Positions 44,173 to 53,192 are shown, counted from the first letter of the stretch. The stretch: DNA of 64,000 bases from Bdellovibrionota bacterium (GCA_040386775.1 JAZKEU010000015.1:36016-100015), one strand, 5' to 3'. Notes: generated by a model from the letters alone, not told the origin. Numbers and translations are program-made.

Positions 44173-44583
44173 TTAATTCCAAATAAACTCTTCGATAACT
44201 TCAATCGTTGGATCGAGGCTGAGTCTTACCGGACAATTCTTTCCAACTCTTTCTAAAAAATGTCTTTTGTTTTCCGGAATGCCTGCGGGCATTTCGATTT
44301 TTACGGTGAGTTTTGAAATCTTTCTGGGATCCACTTGCATTTCTTTGGTCGCCGAAAACTTTGCATCTTTGATATCAAAGGGAAGATCGTTTTTTTGTAT
44401 AGCAATTGCCATGGTGGTAAGGATGCAACTTCCAAGGGCTGCGCACATCAAGTCTGTCGGTGAGAATGCTTCGCCTTTTCCTTTATTGTCTTTTGGAGCG
44501 TCCGTATTGATTTTTATTTGCGAAGGACCGTGAGTAAGTTCGCATCGCTTTTCGCCTTTATATGTTCCATACATCTCAACCAT
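44173..44583 (-). CDS. OsmC/Ohr-family protein
   Basis: 136 residues from ATG 44583, preceded by AGGAGATTACC; the frame extends five codons further without support. The two redox Cys are in ALGSCILTTMAIAIQ and GKNCPVRLSLD, as in OsmC-type peroxidases. The SPTDLMCAALGSC block is the family hallmark. These enzymes reduce organic hydroperoxides using dithiols. It is convergent with the UDG-like gene. The subgroup (YhfA/OsmC rather than Ohr) is suggested by the length and DAPKDNKGKGEAFSPTDL. Confidence 0.88.
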   Translation of the reverse strand: MVEMYGTYKGEKRCELTHGPSQIKINTDAPKDNKGKGEAFSPTDLMCAALGSCILTTMAIAIQKNDLPFDIKDAKFSATKEMQVDPRKISKLTVKIEMPAGIPENKRHFLERVGKNCPVRLSLDPTIEVIEEFIWN

Positions 44584-44728
44584 GGTAATCTCCTTCAAAA
44601 TAAGTATTCATTATTTAAGAACGATGAAGCTGAGGCAAGATATAAATTATTCATCGTGAGTCCAAACTGGCTTCACTTTGAGTACAAAAAAATTGTTGTG
44701 CGTCATTCTGAATGTTACAACCCTCTTT

Positions 44729-45502
44729 ATGAAATTAACAACAAACCAAACAACTAATTTAAGAATAGAACTACAAAAAGAGTTCGTTCGCCGTCGCAAG
44801 GTCAATGCCAATTACTCGATGAGAGCTTACGCTAAAGCACTGGACATCAATCAGTCTTTTTTATCCAAGATAATGAATGGACAAAGATCGATCAGCCCAG
44901 CCATTGCGGAAAGAATTGTTCCAAAGCTTAAGATCAAAGCCACGGCAGCGCCTCTGTTTCTTTATCCGTATCTTACTATGGATAGTGTTCAGTACAGCCA
45001 GATGGCCGAAGATGAGGTCAGTCTTTTATCAGAGTGGTCACACTTTGCGATTCTAGAGCTGATCAAAACTAAAAATTTTAAGTCAGATCTAAAGTGGATG
45101 GCAAGTCGCTTGGGCCTTCATAATAAAGAAGTGCAAGACTCTTTGGAGCGTTTAGCTCGAATGAAGTTCATTGCAATTGAGAACGGAGGAATCACACTAC
45201 TCAAGCCCAACAACAATTGGACAAACAACGTTGCAACATCAATAGCAAGGCAAGAATTACAAAAAGAACTGCTAAAAAAAGCCCATAATGCTGTGGAGTC
45301 GGTGGAGTTTTCTAAGCGCGAAAATGTTTCATTGACCGTGTCGATCACAAAGGATCGGCTGCCAGAATTTAAAGAACGTATAAATAAATTAAGAGATGAG
45401 CTCGATGCCTACTTCCAACCTTCCTCTGATCAAGAAAAGTTTGATGAGGTCTATCAGCTTACAATCGCATTTTTTCCTTTAACCCAAGAATTAAAAAAAT
45501 AA
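44729..45502 (+). CDS. TIGR02147-family regulatory protein
   Basis: 257 residues from ATG 44729; the frame is open to a TTG at 44678, and no start has a good ribosome binding site. An N-terminal HTH-like part (MRAYAKALDINQSFLSKIM, then NGQRSISPAIAERI) is followed by the family core: LSEWSHFAILELIKTKNFKS, LKWMASRLGL and the C-terminal VSLTVSITKDRLPEFKERIN followed by KLRDELD. This family is expanded in Bdellovibrio and Fibrobacter and is commonly found beside genes for exported proteins. Here two such genes follow, the first 27 bases downstream, which suggests the protein controls them. Confidence 0.85.
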   Translation: MKLTTNQTTNLRIELQKEFVRRRKVNANYSMRAYAKALDINQSFLSKIMNGQRSISPAIAERIVPKLKIKATAAPLFLYPYLTMDSVQYSQMAEDEVSLLSEWSHFAILELIKTKNFKSDLKWMASRLGLHNKEVQDSLERLARMKFIAIENGGITLLKPNNNWTNNVATSIARQELQKELLKKAHNAVESVEFSKRENVSLTVSITKDRLPEFKERINKLRDELDAYFQPSSDQEKFDEVYQLTIAFFPLTQELKK

Positions 45503-45529
45503 AATTATTAAAAAATAGGAGAAGTAATT

Positions 45530-46642
45530 ATGAATATAAAAAGTTTAATTAAGATAGCTTTGGCATGTGCCATGTTGTACGCGAGTCCAAGTGTTTACGC
45601 CGCAGAACCCATTGAGCGCCCAGTGCAGAAAGGCCAAGGCGGAAACGGTCAGGGTGGTGGAGGCATTACGCGCAATGGTCGCTACATGACTTTTTACAGT
45701 GCGGGTTTTTATACTGAGCCTCTGGAAGCAACTTCAGATGAAGTTCCACAGCTGGCGCAATTGATTCATTTTTTCAATACAAACGCTTATATAAGTGAAC
45801 TCACAAAAGTGAAGTATGCTTCAAAGCTAATGCCTTCATCGGTTAGAAAGTACTACCGAGTGCAAGCCAATACATTTACGCCAGAGGTTCGGGCAAGATT
45901 ACTTGAAGAGTATGGTCGTGTGATGAAGGTCAATGTGAATGAGGTGGCTCTTTTTGCGATCACGGATACTGAGAATGGAACAACTTATCTTTTTCCAGAG
46001 TATTTTAGTTTAAAGCCAACGGAGCAGCAAGCCATGCTCTTTCATGAGACTTACTGGTTGATCAATCCAAAAGCGACATATGCTGAAGTGATTGATGCCG
46101 AAATGTCTTTTCAAGCTCACATTGAAAATCTGTCATCTCCTGAAAAATTAGTTCGTTGGCTAAGAACATCTGGAACTCATGGTGATGTGCTCATTTCGGC
46201 AATTAAATCAGACCTTAGAACCGGAGCTATGAACGGCTTGGTAAATGACAATAGTATTTCAATACTAAATTTATTAGGGGCTCAATTTATAAATTGTAAA
46301 ATGAGAGGTTTGAGAGAGGAGTGTATTCCATTTATTAGCACTCATGTGTATGCTTTAAGTCAACGATACCCTAATTCATTATTTATTAAAGTCTATTCTG
46401 AAAGCTTGAGTGGAAATAAAGTAAGTATAAGGCTTAATAACGGTGGTTATGATTACGGTGATCTTCTTAATGGCGGGTACTCTACAAATGATAGAGCTAT
46501 ACTAGAGGCATTAACTAAAAAAAGTTTAAGCTTGTCCAGTATTGATTATTCGGGAGACTCTGAATTTGTCGAGGAGCTAATTCCGAAAACACGTAATAGT
46601 TACCCAGTGCTAATTAGATTCAATTTAAACAAAGAGAATTAA
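45530..46642 (+). CDS. Exported protein of unknown function after the TIGR02147 regulator
   Basis: 370 residues with signal peptide MNIKSLIKIALACAMLYASP, cleaved near VYA-A, and ribosome binding site AGGAGAAG. A Gly/Gln/Asn-rich linker (KGQGGNGQGGGGIT) opens the mature part. A helical domain follows, with EQQAMLFHETYWLINP, then EVIDAEMSFQAHI. The HE pair followed by a downstream Glu could be a metal site, but no HExxH is present. The C-terminal 120 residues are beta-rich. I recognise no family. Likely co-regulated with the preceding regulator and the next exported gene. Confidence 0.6.
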   Translation: MNIKSLIKIALACAMLYASPSVYAAEPIERPVQKGQGGNGQGGGGITRNGRYMTFYSAGFYTEPLEATSDEVPQLAQLIHFFNTNAYISELTKVKYASKLMPSSVRKYYRVQANTFTPEVRARLLEEYGRVMKVNVNEVALFAITDTENGTTYLFPEYFSLKPTEQQAMLFHETYWLINPKATYAEVIDAEMSFQAHIENLSSPEKLVRWLRTSGTHGDVLISAIKSDLRTGAMNGLVNDNSISILNLLGAQFINCKMRGLREECIPFISTHVYALSQRYPNSLFIKVYSESLSGNKVSIRLNNGGYDYGDLLNGGYSTNDRAILEALTKKSLSLSSIDYSGDSEFVEELIPKTRNSYPVLIRFNLNKEN

Positions 46643-46651
46643 GGAAAAAAT

Positions 46652-47167
46652 ATGAAAAATAAATTATTAATTATGATTTTGTCAGTAGCAGCGATGAACG
46701 CTGAAGCCAGAAATATTCACCGCGATGATAATAATTATTACGAATTCAACCGCAGGTATTTTATTTATAATCACAGCAGCTGCGTTTCAGAGTACATCAC
46801 AAAACTCAGTGAAAAAGAAAGCGTTGCGGAATCTTGCAAGCAAGATCAAAGTTTGCAACTTGCTTGGGCCACGCAAAACTACCCCAACTTGCACGAAAAC
46901 CCTCGCCGGGTTCAATACTGGCAAGGTGGTTACTCAAAAGTATTGGCCACAACAAGCACTTATTTACGTGAGCTAGTGGACGCTTGCCGTGGAAGGATCC
47001 TCTCTAAGATGAATTTTACCCAAACAGATGAAAGGGTCGCTCGACACGAGATCACTAATCCCAACCTGTCACCATCTGTAAAAGAGTCGTTTATGCTGGT
47101 TCCAATGACTGAGGATGAGGCAAATCAAGAGTTAGCAGAGGCTAAAAAGAGATGCTTAGCAAAATAA
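46652..47167 (+). CDS. Exported protein of unknown function
   Basis: 171 residues; signal peptide MKNKLLIMILSVAAMNAEA and ribosome binding site AAGGAA. Mature part with four Cys (SSCVSEY, ESCKQDQ, DACRGRI, KRCLAK), probably two disulfides, and helical. No family recognised. It starts nine bases after the preceding exported gene and ends the group controlled, presumably, by the TIGR02147 protein. Confidence 0.6.
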   Translation: MKNKLLIMILSVAAMNAEARNIHRDDNNYYEFNRRYFIYNHSSCVSEYITKLSEKESVAESCKQDQSLQLAWATQNYPNLHENPRRVQYWQGGYSKVLATTSTYLRELVDACRGRILSKMNFTQTDERVARHEITNPNLSPSVKESFMLVPMTEDEANQELAEAKKRCLAK

Positions 47168-47187
47168 TCAAAATAATGTTTAACTTA

Positions 47188-47229
47188 CTTGCCACTTTAG
47201 GACATAATTTATGTTCTATGAGTGGCAAG
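47188..47229 (+). other. Long imperfect hairpin ahead of the cold-shock gene
   Basis: CTTGCCACT (47188-47196) and AGTGGCAAG (47221-47229) pair perfectly, and between them AGGACAT and ATGTTCT (about 47199-47217) pair again. The element lies 27 bases before the cold-shock ATG and just after the upstream stop. No T-run follows. It may terminate the upstream operon or form a regulatory leader of the cold-shock mRNA. Confidence 0.5.
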
Positions 47230-47255
47230 GTGCCATTCTTAAACAGTGAGAGAAT

Positions 47256-47453
47256 ATGCAAACAGGTAAAGTGAAGTTTTTTAATGCAGGTAAAGGTTTC
47301 GGATTTATTACGCCAGACGACGGTGGTAAAGACGTTTTTGTTCACGCTAACGACATCGGCGGGATTCAACTTAATGAAGGCGATAAAGTTCAGTTCGAAA
47401 TTGGCCAAGGCAAAAAAGGCCCACAAGCTAATAACGTAAAAGTTGTTAACTAA
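47256..47453 (+). CDS. csp: Cold-shock protein (CspA family)
   Basis: 65 residues, a single cold-shock domain. RNP1 is KGFGFI and RNP2 is DVFVHA, both intact, with the opening [20 protein letters not shown] and closing [11 protein letters not shown]. It binds single-stranded RNA and DNA and melts mRNA structure. Ribosome binding site GAGAGAAT. Preceded by a long hairpin and followed by an inverted repeat. Confidence 0.95.
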   Translation: MQTGKVKFFNAGKGFGFITPDDGGKDVFVHANDIGGIQLNEGDKVQFEIGQGKKGPQANNVKVVN

Positions 47454-47470
47454 TATACGCGCTGCGCAAA

Positions 47471-47506
47471 GTGAAGTGCCTACGGCTTAGGTCCTACGCA
47501 CTTCAC
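47471..47506. terminator. Inverted repeat between convergent csp and kinase genes
   Basis: GTGAAGTGC (47471-47479) and GCACTTCAC (47498-47506) are perfect arms around 18 bases. It sits between two converging genes, ending five bases before the kinase stop codon, where a bidirectional terminator would be expected. There is no strong T-run on either side. Confidence 0.45.
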
Positions 47507-47510
47507 CACG

Positions 47511-48224
47511 CTAAATCTGAAAATAAAAAGTAGTTCCTGAATTTACTTTTGAATCAAACCAAATAGCACCATCGTGCAAATCAATAATTTTTTTTGAAAT
47601 AGGTAAACCCATTCCAATGCCACTGTATTTCTCTTGATTGTGCAAGAGTTCAAAGGGTGTGAATAAATACTGTGCATGGGCCATATCAAATCCCACGCCG
47701 TTGTCTTGAATAAAAAAGGCATTTCCTTTAGGTGTTGTAGTAGAGCCAATTTGAATTTTCACAGTTTCATTTTTTGATGCAAATTTAATAGCGTTATCTA
47801 TTAGGTTTTCCAGCATAACAGTAATAAGAGTTTTATCGCCCTGGGCTTTGAGGTTTGGTGTTATAAGGATATCAATTGGCTTAGAATGAATATTTTTTCT
47901 ATTACTCACGATGCTTGAACAAATTTCTGTACAGATTCCTGTTAAGTCCAATTCACAAACTTGAAGTTTTCTTTCGCTCAAGCGAGTATAGGTCAACATA
48001 CTGTCGATAAGTAGCTGTGTACGTTGGGCAATTCCAATGATTTTTTTAATGTTAGTTTTAATATTAGATATAGCAGAGTCATCAAAGGCTTGCGGGGACT
48101 GGTCCAAGAGCAGGTTGCTGAACCCTATGATACTTCGAATTGGTGAACGTAAGTCATGGGATATGAAGCGAGTTAGATTTTCTAAATCCTCCGTTGCAAC
48201 TTCCAAGGGAGACTTAGGTGTCAT
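47511..48224 (-). CDS. Soluble sensor histidine kinase
   Basis: 237 residues, kinase core only. H-box is RFISHDLRSPIRSIIGFS, N-box MLENLIDNAIKFAS, G1 IQDNGVGFDM and G2 GIGMGLPIS. No sensor domain or membrane segment, so input must come from partner proteins. The start overlaps the preceding response-regulator gene by 11 bases, so the REC-PilZ protein and the kinase are co-translated and probably physically linked. The sequence is closest in style to the PAS kinase at 49-50.5 kb. Confidence 0.88.
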   Translation of the reverse strand: MTPKSPLEVATEDLENLTRFISHDLRSPIRSIIGFSNLLLDQSPQAFDDSAISNIKTNIKKIIGIAQRTQLLIDSMLTYTRLSERKLQVCELDLTGICTEICSSIVSNRKNIHSKPIDILITPNLKAQGDKTLITVMLENLIDNAIKFASKNETVKIQIGSTTTPKGNAFFIQDNGVGFDMAHAQYLFTPFELLHNQEKYSGIGMGLPISKKIIDLHDGAIWFDSKVNSGTTFYFQI

Positions 48225-48930
48225 TGTCCGCTCTTAATGACTCTAAAAATAATTCCAATAGAGAATACTCAGAGTGTCCTAAGCTTTGAAACTTAACTCC
48301 TGTACCAACGCCATCTTTTTGCCAACATCTTTTAACGTTCAGGGAAAGATTCTGATTTAGGATTGAAAGAGTAATAGGAATAGACTCATCGTGAATGGAG
48401 CTGGGTAATCCTCCTTTAATAAGCAATCCTCCTAAACTCACATTCGTTACATTTATAGATATTTTCTCATTTGAAACCAAAAGTACAGCATCTAGACTCA
48501 CATGAAATCTTTTATGTTTTCTACGTTGAATCGTATCTGTTTTGGAGTCAGGTCGAGTTCGACCTAATAGAGTGCAAGAGATGATTTCACATATCTTCGC
48601 AGGCTTTTCAAAAACTTGAATATTATCATACTCTTTGAGCTGTAGGGAATCAGGGGATCCTGAGATAACGGCAATTTTTTGTGTTGGGTTGGAGTATTTT
48701 ATATCAAATATAAGAGCTTCTCCGCTTTTAAGAGGCAGCATTAAATCTGTTATAACAAGGTCATACTTCGTATTCTCGTAGTGTGAAAGTGCAGACCTGG
48801 CATCTTGAAAGTAATCAACGTCGTATTTTTCTGCGATTTCTTTTTTGTATAATTTTAACGTTGTAGGACTGTCCTCTATAATCATGATTTTGAATTTGTG
48901 GCTTTGGGCAGGCGTTTTTGATGGTATCAT
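48214..48930 (-). CDS. Response regulator with PilZ c-di-GMP-binding output domain
   Basis: 238 residues. The receiver domain (1-125) has acidic IIEDSPTTL, Asp in LVITDLMLPLKSGE and Lys in VFEKPAK. The PilZ domain (about 138-235) has the binding motifs RRKHKRFHVSL and, later, NVSLGGLLIKGG (N-x-S-x-x-G). So phosphorylation and cyclic-di-GMP may be integrated in one protein. Co-translated with the downstream histidine kinase. The upstream region has AAAGGAAA about ten bases before the ATG. PilZ control commonly affects motility or envelope functions; the target is unknown. Confidence 0.88.
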   Translation of the reverse strand: MIPSKTPAQSHKFKIMIIEDSPTTLKLYKKEIAEKYDVDYFQDARSALSHYENTKYDLVITDLMLPLKSGEALIFDIKYSNPTQKIAVISGSPDSLQLKEYDNIQVFEKPAKICEIISCTLLGRTRPDSKTDTIQRRKHKRFHVSLDAVLLVSNEKISINVTNVSLGGLLIKGGLPSSIHDESIPITLSILNQNLSLNVKRCWQKDGVGTGVKFQSLGHSEYSLLELFLESLRADNDT

Positions 48931-49064
48931 AAAATGTAAATTTCCTTTAGATATAAGTTTAAACTAAAATTATTTATTCTTCAATAGCTTAAGAACCGAA
49001 TTAGACCAATGGAATATTAAATAAAAATTGTATAAAATGATAAAATGTGAGAACTAGTGTTCTT

Positions 49065-50471
49065 ATGCGTGTATATAAAGATCAGAATTTTAACCAGGAC
49101 ATGAGGCGGATAAAAATATCCATCATGACGGTGCTATGTGTCTTGGTTGTTATTGTATTGGGTTTAATTGCTTGGGACAAGGATATTCTTTTTTTCAAAG
49201 TTTTGATTGGAATGTCTATCGTGATAATTCTTTTCGTTAGTTTTCTTGTTTCTAAAGTAAATGCACATATGATCATGCTTGAAAGTACTTTGGATCAGCC
49301 CCTCGAAGAAACATTCAGATTAGAACCTTTAGGTAAAGAAACTCTTCAAAGGCACGGATGGATTGAGGATTTAAAAAGAAGTGTGCGATTATTTTACGGA
49401 CTATTTGAGTTTGCGCCAGATGCAATTATTTGTGTGGGTGAAAATGGAAAAATACACAAGATCAATACGCAAACTGAGGAACTTTTTGGCTATGTACGCG
49501 AAGAGCTACTTGGCAAACAAATTGAAATTTTGATACCTGAAAAATATCGTAAAGGACATGTTCATCATAGGATGAATTATCAGAAAGATTCTAAGGTCAG
49601 GCCCATGGGAGCGAGCGGTCCCTCTCTTATGGGGCTAAAAAAAGACGGTACAGAGTTTCCGCTAGCCATTAAGATTGGTCCCGTTCAGTTTGATGGTATG
49701 AATGTAACCCTGGCTGTGATTAGAGATATATCTGCTCAGAAAGAAGCCGAGCAGATTATTAAAAATCTCAATCAGGAGTTGCAAATGAAGGTCACTGATA
49801 TTGAGTTTGCCAATAAAGAGCTTAAGTCTTTTTCTTATTCAGTTTCCCATGATTTGAGAGCGCCCATAAGAAGTATGATTGCATTTTCAAAAGGAATTTT
49901 AGAGGAAAACGAAAGTCTTTCTGATGAAGCAAAAAGAAAACTGAATAAAGTTTTGGCTGCCTCTGAAAGAATGGGCAATTTAGTGGATGCTTTATTAAAG
50001 CTAGCCCAGATTTCTCGCAAGGAGCTAAAGCTTCAGGATGTGAATTTAGGAGCAATTGCAAGATTGCTAATGAGCGAAGTTATAACTGAAAATCCGGGGC
50101 TCGAAATAAAGACAAAAATTCTTGATGAATCCATCGTGAAAGGTGATCCGGATTTACTGTCTGTTATGTTAAAAAATTTATTTGCCAATGCCGTAAAATT
50201 TTCTTCGAAAAGAGAATTCATTGAGCTTGAGTTTGGTGTTGTGGCAGATCCTGATAAAAATATTTACTATGTTAAAGACAATGGAGTTGGGTTTGAAATG
50301 CAGTATGCTAAGAACCTATTCCAAGACTTTGAAAGACTCCATCATGCAAATGAGTTTGAAGGAACGGGAATTGGCTTGTCTTCGGCTAGGAGAATAGTAG
50401 AAAAACATGGTGGAAAAATCTGGGCCGAATCAAAACCAGACGAAGGTGCAATTTTTTATTTTCAAATATAA
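49065..50471 (+). CDS. Membrane sensor histidine kinase with PAS domain
   Basis: 468 residues from ATG 49065; a GTG at 49047 is also in frame, and neither start is well supported. Two transmembrane helices (about 18-37 and 43-62) are followed by a PAS domain (GLFEFAPDAIICVGENGKIH, then EELLGKQIEILIPEKYRKGH) and a coiled linker. The H-box is in FSYSVSHDLRAPIRSMIAFS, the N-box is MLKNLFANAVKFSS, G1 is VKDNGVGFEM and G2 is GTGIGLSS. It is a phytochrome-type kinase core. The Rcp1-like receiver gene follows 18 bases later and is its probable partner. Confidence 0.9.
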   Translation: MRVYKDQNFNQDMRRIKISIMTVLCVLVVIVLGLIAWDKDILFFKVLIGMSIVIILFVSFLVSKVNAHMIMLESTLDQPLEETFRLEPLGKETLQRHGWIEDLKRSVRLFYGLFEFAPDAIICVGENGKIHKINTQTEELFGYVREELLGKQIEILIPEKYRKGHVHHRMNYQKDSKVRPMGASGPSLMGLKKDGTEFPLAIKIGPVQFDGMNVTLAVIRDISAQKEAEQIIKNLNQELQMKVTDIEFANKELKSFSYSVSHDLRAPIRSMIAFSKGILEENESLSDEAKRKLNKVLAASERMGNLVDALLKLAQISRKELKLQDVNLGAIARLLMSEVITENPGLEIKTKILDESIVKGDPDLLSVMLKNLFANAVKFSSKREFIELEFGVVADPDKNIYYVKDNGVGFEMQYAKNLFQDFERLHHANEFEGTGIGLSSARRIVEKHGGKIWAESKPDEGAIFYFQI

Positions 50472-50489
50472 TAGAAGGAGAAATTATTT

Positions 50490-50909
50490 ATGTTAAGTAA
50501 CAACGAAAAATATATCCTGCTAGTAGAGGACAATCCCGACGATGAAGAATTGACAATAATTGCTTTGAAAAAAGGAAATATAAATAATGAAATAAAAGTT
50601 GTAAGAGATGGAGTAGAGGCCCTTGAATTTTTATTTTCCGCGACGATACTGCCACAGGTGGTGCTGTTGGATTTGAAACTGCCTAAGAAAAAAGGTTTAG
50701 AGGTTTTAAAAGAAATTAGAGGAAACGAGAAAACAAAAAAGCTTCCAGTTGTAGTTCTGACATCATCAAAAGAAGAAGAGGATTTGATAAAGAGTTACCA
50801 TTTGGGTGCCAATAGCTATGTATGTAAGCCCGTAAATATGGAGCAATTTACAATGGCTGTGCAGCAGTTGGGTCTCTACTGGCTAGTTTTAAATGAGTCG
50901 CTGACTTGA
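50490..50909 (+). CDS. Rcp1-like single-domain response regulator
   Basis: 139 residues, receiver only, with the features of the Rcp1 group that works with phytochrome-type kinases: LLVEDNPDDEELTIIAL, VRDGVEALEFLF, VVLLDLKLPKKKGLEVLKEI (Asp), VVLTSS and the final KPVNMEQF. Strong ribosome binding site AAGGAG. It directly follows the PAS kinase gene, so the two form a two-component pair without a DNA-binding output. Confidence 0.92.
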   Translation: MLSNNEKYILLVEDNPDDEELTIIALKKGNINNEIKVVRDGVEALEFLFSATILPQVVLLDLKLPKKKGLEVLKEIRGNEKTKKLPVVVLTSSKEEEDLIKSYHLGANSYVCKPVNMEQFTMAVQQLGLYWLVLNESLT

Positions 50910-50951
50910 ATTATGCATGACCTATTCCATTATTTATCTCATAATTAGTAA

Positions 50952-51512
50952 ATGAGTAATTCTGAAACACCAGAAATCGTAATCTCGAAAACCAAAGAAT
51001 GGTTAGAAAAGGCAGTTATAGGTTTAAATCTATGTCCTTTTGCTAGGAACGTTTATGTCAAAAACCAAATTCGTTTCGTGGTGAGTGCAGCCTCTAACGA
51101 AGATGATTTGCTGAGAGAACTTATTATTGAGATGAAGCATTTGAATCAAACAGATGTTTCAATAACAGATACGACTCTTCTTATTCATCCAGAAGTTCTT
51201 CAAAATTTTCTTGATTACAATCAATTTTTGGATGTCGTAGAGAGCGCTTTGGTAGCGTTGGATTTGGAAGGCACATTGCAAGTCGCAAGTTTCCATCCGC
51301 AATACCAGTTCGCAGGGACGAGCGCTGATGATATTTCGAATTTCACCAATAGATCTCCCTATCCAATCTTACATCTTTTACGTGAAGAGAGTATTTCAAA
51401 AGCTGTTGATTCATATCCAGATGCAGAAAGTGTTCCAGACAAAAATATCGATACTATGAATAAATTAGGAATGCTTGGTTGGAAAAAATTAAATATTCCC
51501 AGCAGAACTTGA
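50952..51512 (+). CDS. DUF1415 family protein
   Basis: 186 residues, no signal peptide. The DUF1415 signature is clear: TKEWLEKAVIGLNLCPFARN near the start and SFHPQYQFAGTSADDISNFT, then NRSPYPILHLLRE later. Function unknown; the conserved Cys and His suggest metal or redox chemistry. The 3' end overlaps the convergent methyltransferase gene by 24 bases. Confidence 0.88.
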   Translation: MSNSETPEIVISKTKEWLEKAVIGLNLCPFARNVYVKNQIRFVVSAASNEDDLLRELIIEMKHLNQTDVSITDTTLLIHPEVLQNFLDYNQFLDVVESALVALDLEGTLQVASFHPQYQFAGTSADDISNFTNRSPYPILHLLREESISKAVDSYPDAESVPDKNIDTMNKLGMLGWKKLNIPSRT

Positions 51513-52325
51513 AAAGCGCTTTTCGAGCTCTGTAAGGTGGAGTTCCTCTAGGATCCACTTGAGTCTATCGGCTTGGCGTTTCCGTGGATTTTCAATTTTT
51601 GTGGCAACGATCAATTCATTTTTCATGGAATGCTCAAAGCCTACGAGCTCGGTTGCGGTGACTTTATAGCCGTGAGCTTCTAATCTTAGGCAACGAAGTA
51701 CATTGGTAATATGACTTCCAAATTCACGTGTATGGATAGGGTGTCTCCAGATTTCGGCAAGGGGACTTGCAAGGTGTTTGGATTTGTTTTCACGTAAATG
51801 CTTTGCCACTTCAGCTTGACAGCAGGGGACAAGGACTAGGTGCTTCGCGCTCTTAGCTAAGGCAAAATCAATAGCATCATCGGTTGCTGTATCACAGGCA
51901 TGAAGAGCTGTAACGATATCTACCTTTTCAGGAATTTTATCAGAAGTGGTAGAGTCGGCGACAGAAACATTTAAAAAGGACATTCTCTCAAATCCCAATT
52001 TCGTTTGGAGCTCAAGAGATTTCTTAATGAGTTCGTCTCGCGTTTCAATGCAATAGATTTGTCCTTCCAAAATGGCTTTGTAAAACAGATCGTAAATAAT
52101 AAATCCCAAATAAGATTTACCGGCACCATGGTCCACAAGGGTGAGTTTTGCATTATTTTTTTGTAAGTCAAAAAGTAGGGGTTCAATAAAATTATAAAGA
52201 TGATAAACCTGTTTTAGTTTTCGCCTACTGTCTTGATTGATTTTGCCATCTCGAGTGAGAATGTGTAGCTCTTTAAGCAACTCAATGGATTGATCATCTC
52301 GCATTTCTTCTAAAGGTTTTTTCAT
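51489..52325 (-). CDS. SAM-dependent methyltransferase (Methyltransf_32-like)
   Basis: 278 residues, cytosolic. Motif I variant LVDHGAGKSYLGFIIYD, then VDIVTALHACDTATDDAIDF and LVLVPCCQAEVAKHLREN, are typical of the Methyltransf_32 group, which includes putative RNA methyltransferases. No signal peptide, unlike the two exported methyltransferases in this window. The 3' end overlaps the DUF1415 gene. The substrate is unknown. Confidence 0.8.
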   Translation of the reverse strand: MKKPLEEMRDDQSIELLKELHILTRDGKINQDSRRKLKQVYHLYNFIEPLLFDLQKNNAKLTLVDHGAGKSYLGFIIYDLFYKAILEGQIYCIETRDELIKKSLELQTKLGFERMSFLNVSVADSTTSDKIPEKVDIVTALHACDTATDDAIDFALAKSAKHLVLVPCCQAEVAKHLRENKSKHLASPLAEIWRHPIHTREFGSHITNVLRCLRLEAHGYKVTATELVGFEHSMKNELIVATKIENPRKRQADRLKWILEELHLTELEKRFSSSAGNI

Positions 52326-52448
52326 ATGAGGATCAATATACAGACAAATGGGGAGAAATGCTAGTTTTGATCAATTTTGCCATTTGGATGGCCTCTAAGT
52401 TGCTTAGTAAATTGACTAGATAACAACTATCCCTTTAAGGACCATTAT

Positions 52449-53135
52449 ATGCTTAGCCGAGCTATTGTCTTAGTAACAATTTTAAGCGCATCGACTATAG
52501 CTTTTGCAGCTGCAAAAGTGAAAATAATGAACCCTGATTGGGGGCTTTTGGTGAGTCCAAAATTTAAAATGGATGGCAATGGCAGTATCTCAAATCCCTA
52601 TGATTACAGATACAAGCTCACATTTACTTCTAATGAAAGTATAATTTCAAATAATATCAGCATTTCTTATGATATGGATCTTTATGAAGAAATATTTTTT
52701 GCTAATGGAAAGATGGCAAAATCAAAGTTAAAGACTCTGTACAATGTAATTGTAAAAAAAATTTCGCAAGTGATTCCTGAATCAATACTTTTAAACGCTG
52801 CTGAGGCCAAAAGCCATACTATTGGAGAATCGGGGTTGGTGTATCCGTTTATTCCATTTTGCAAATTAAAAAATTCTTATGCTCAATCAGAAAATTTTAT
52901 TAAAATTGCTGATAAAAATGATCCAATAGTTTTCGAAAATACTCTCATCACCAGATATGCCGATCGAAATGCAGGAGTTATGATTCTCGCTCTTTCTGGT
53001 CACAATGAAGATCTAAATCTTAACATTGATTGCTACGCGCCTACTCGAGATTTAATCAAATTAGATCAAGTCAGTGGAATTTTAAGAAAAATATTCGGTA
53101 AAAAAGCTGGCATAACTTTGGTAAATCAGAGCTGA
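52449..53135 (+). CDS. Exported protein of unknown function
   Basis: 228 residues; signal peptide MLSRAIVLVTILSASTIAFA and ribosome binding site AAGGACC. The mature part is beta-rich (PYDYRYKLTFTSNESIISNN, then ISISYDMDLY) with two Cys (PFCKLKN and IDCYAPT). No family recognised. Monocistronic. Confidence 0.55.
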   Translation: MLSRAIVLVTILSASTIAFAAAKVKIMNPDWGLLVSPKFKMDGNGSISNPYDYRYKLTFTSNESIISNNISISYDMDLYEEIFFANGKMAKSKLKTLYNVIVKKISQVIPESILLNAAEAKSHTIGESGLVYPFIPFCKLKNSYAQSENFIKIADKNDPIVFENTLITRYADRNAGVMILALSGHNEDLNLNIDCYAPTRDLIKLDQVSGILRKIFGKKAGITLVNQS

Positions 53136-53192
53136 ATCAGCTAAGATCACATTGTCTAAAAAGACATTGGTTTATTAGGGTACCTTTTTATT

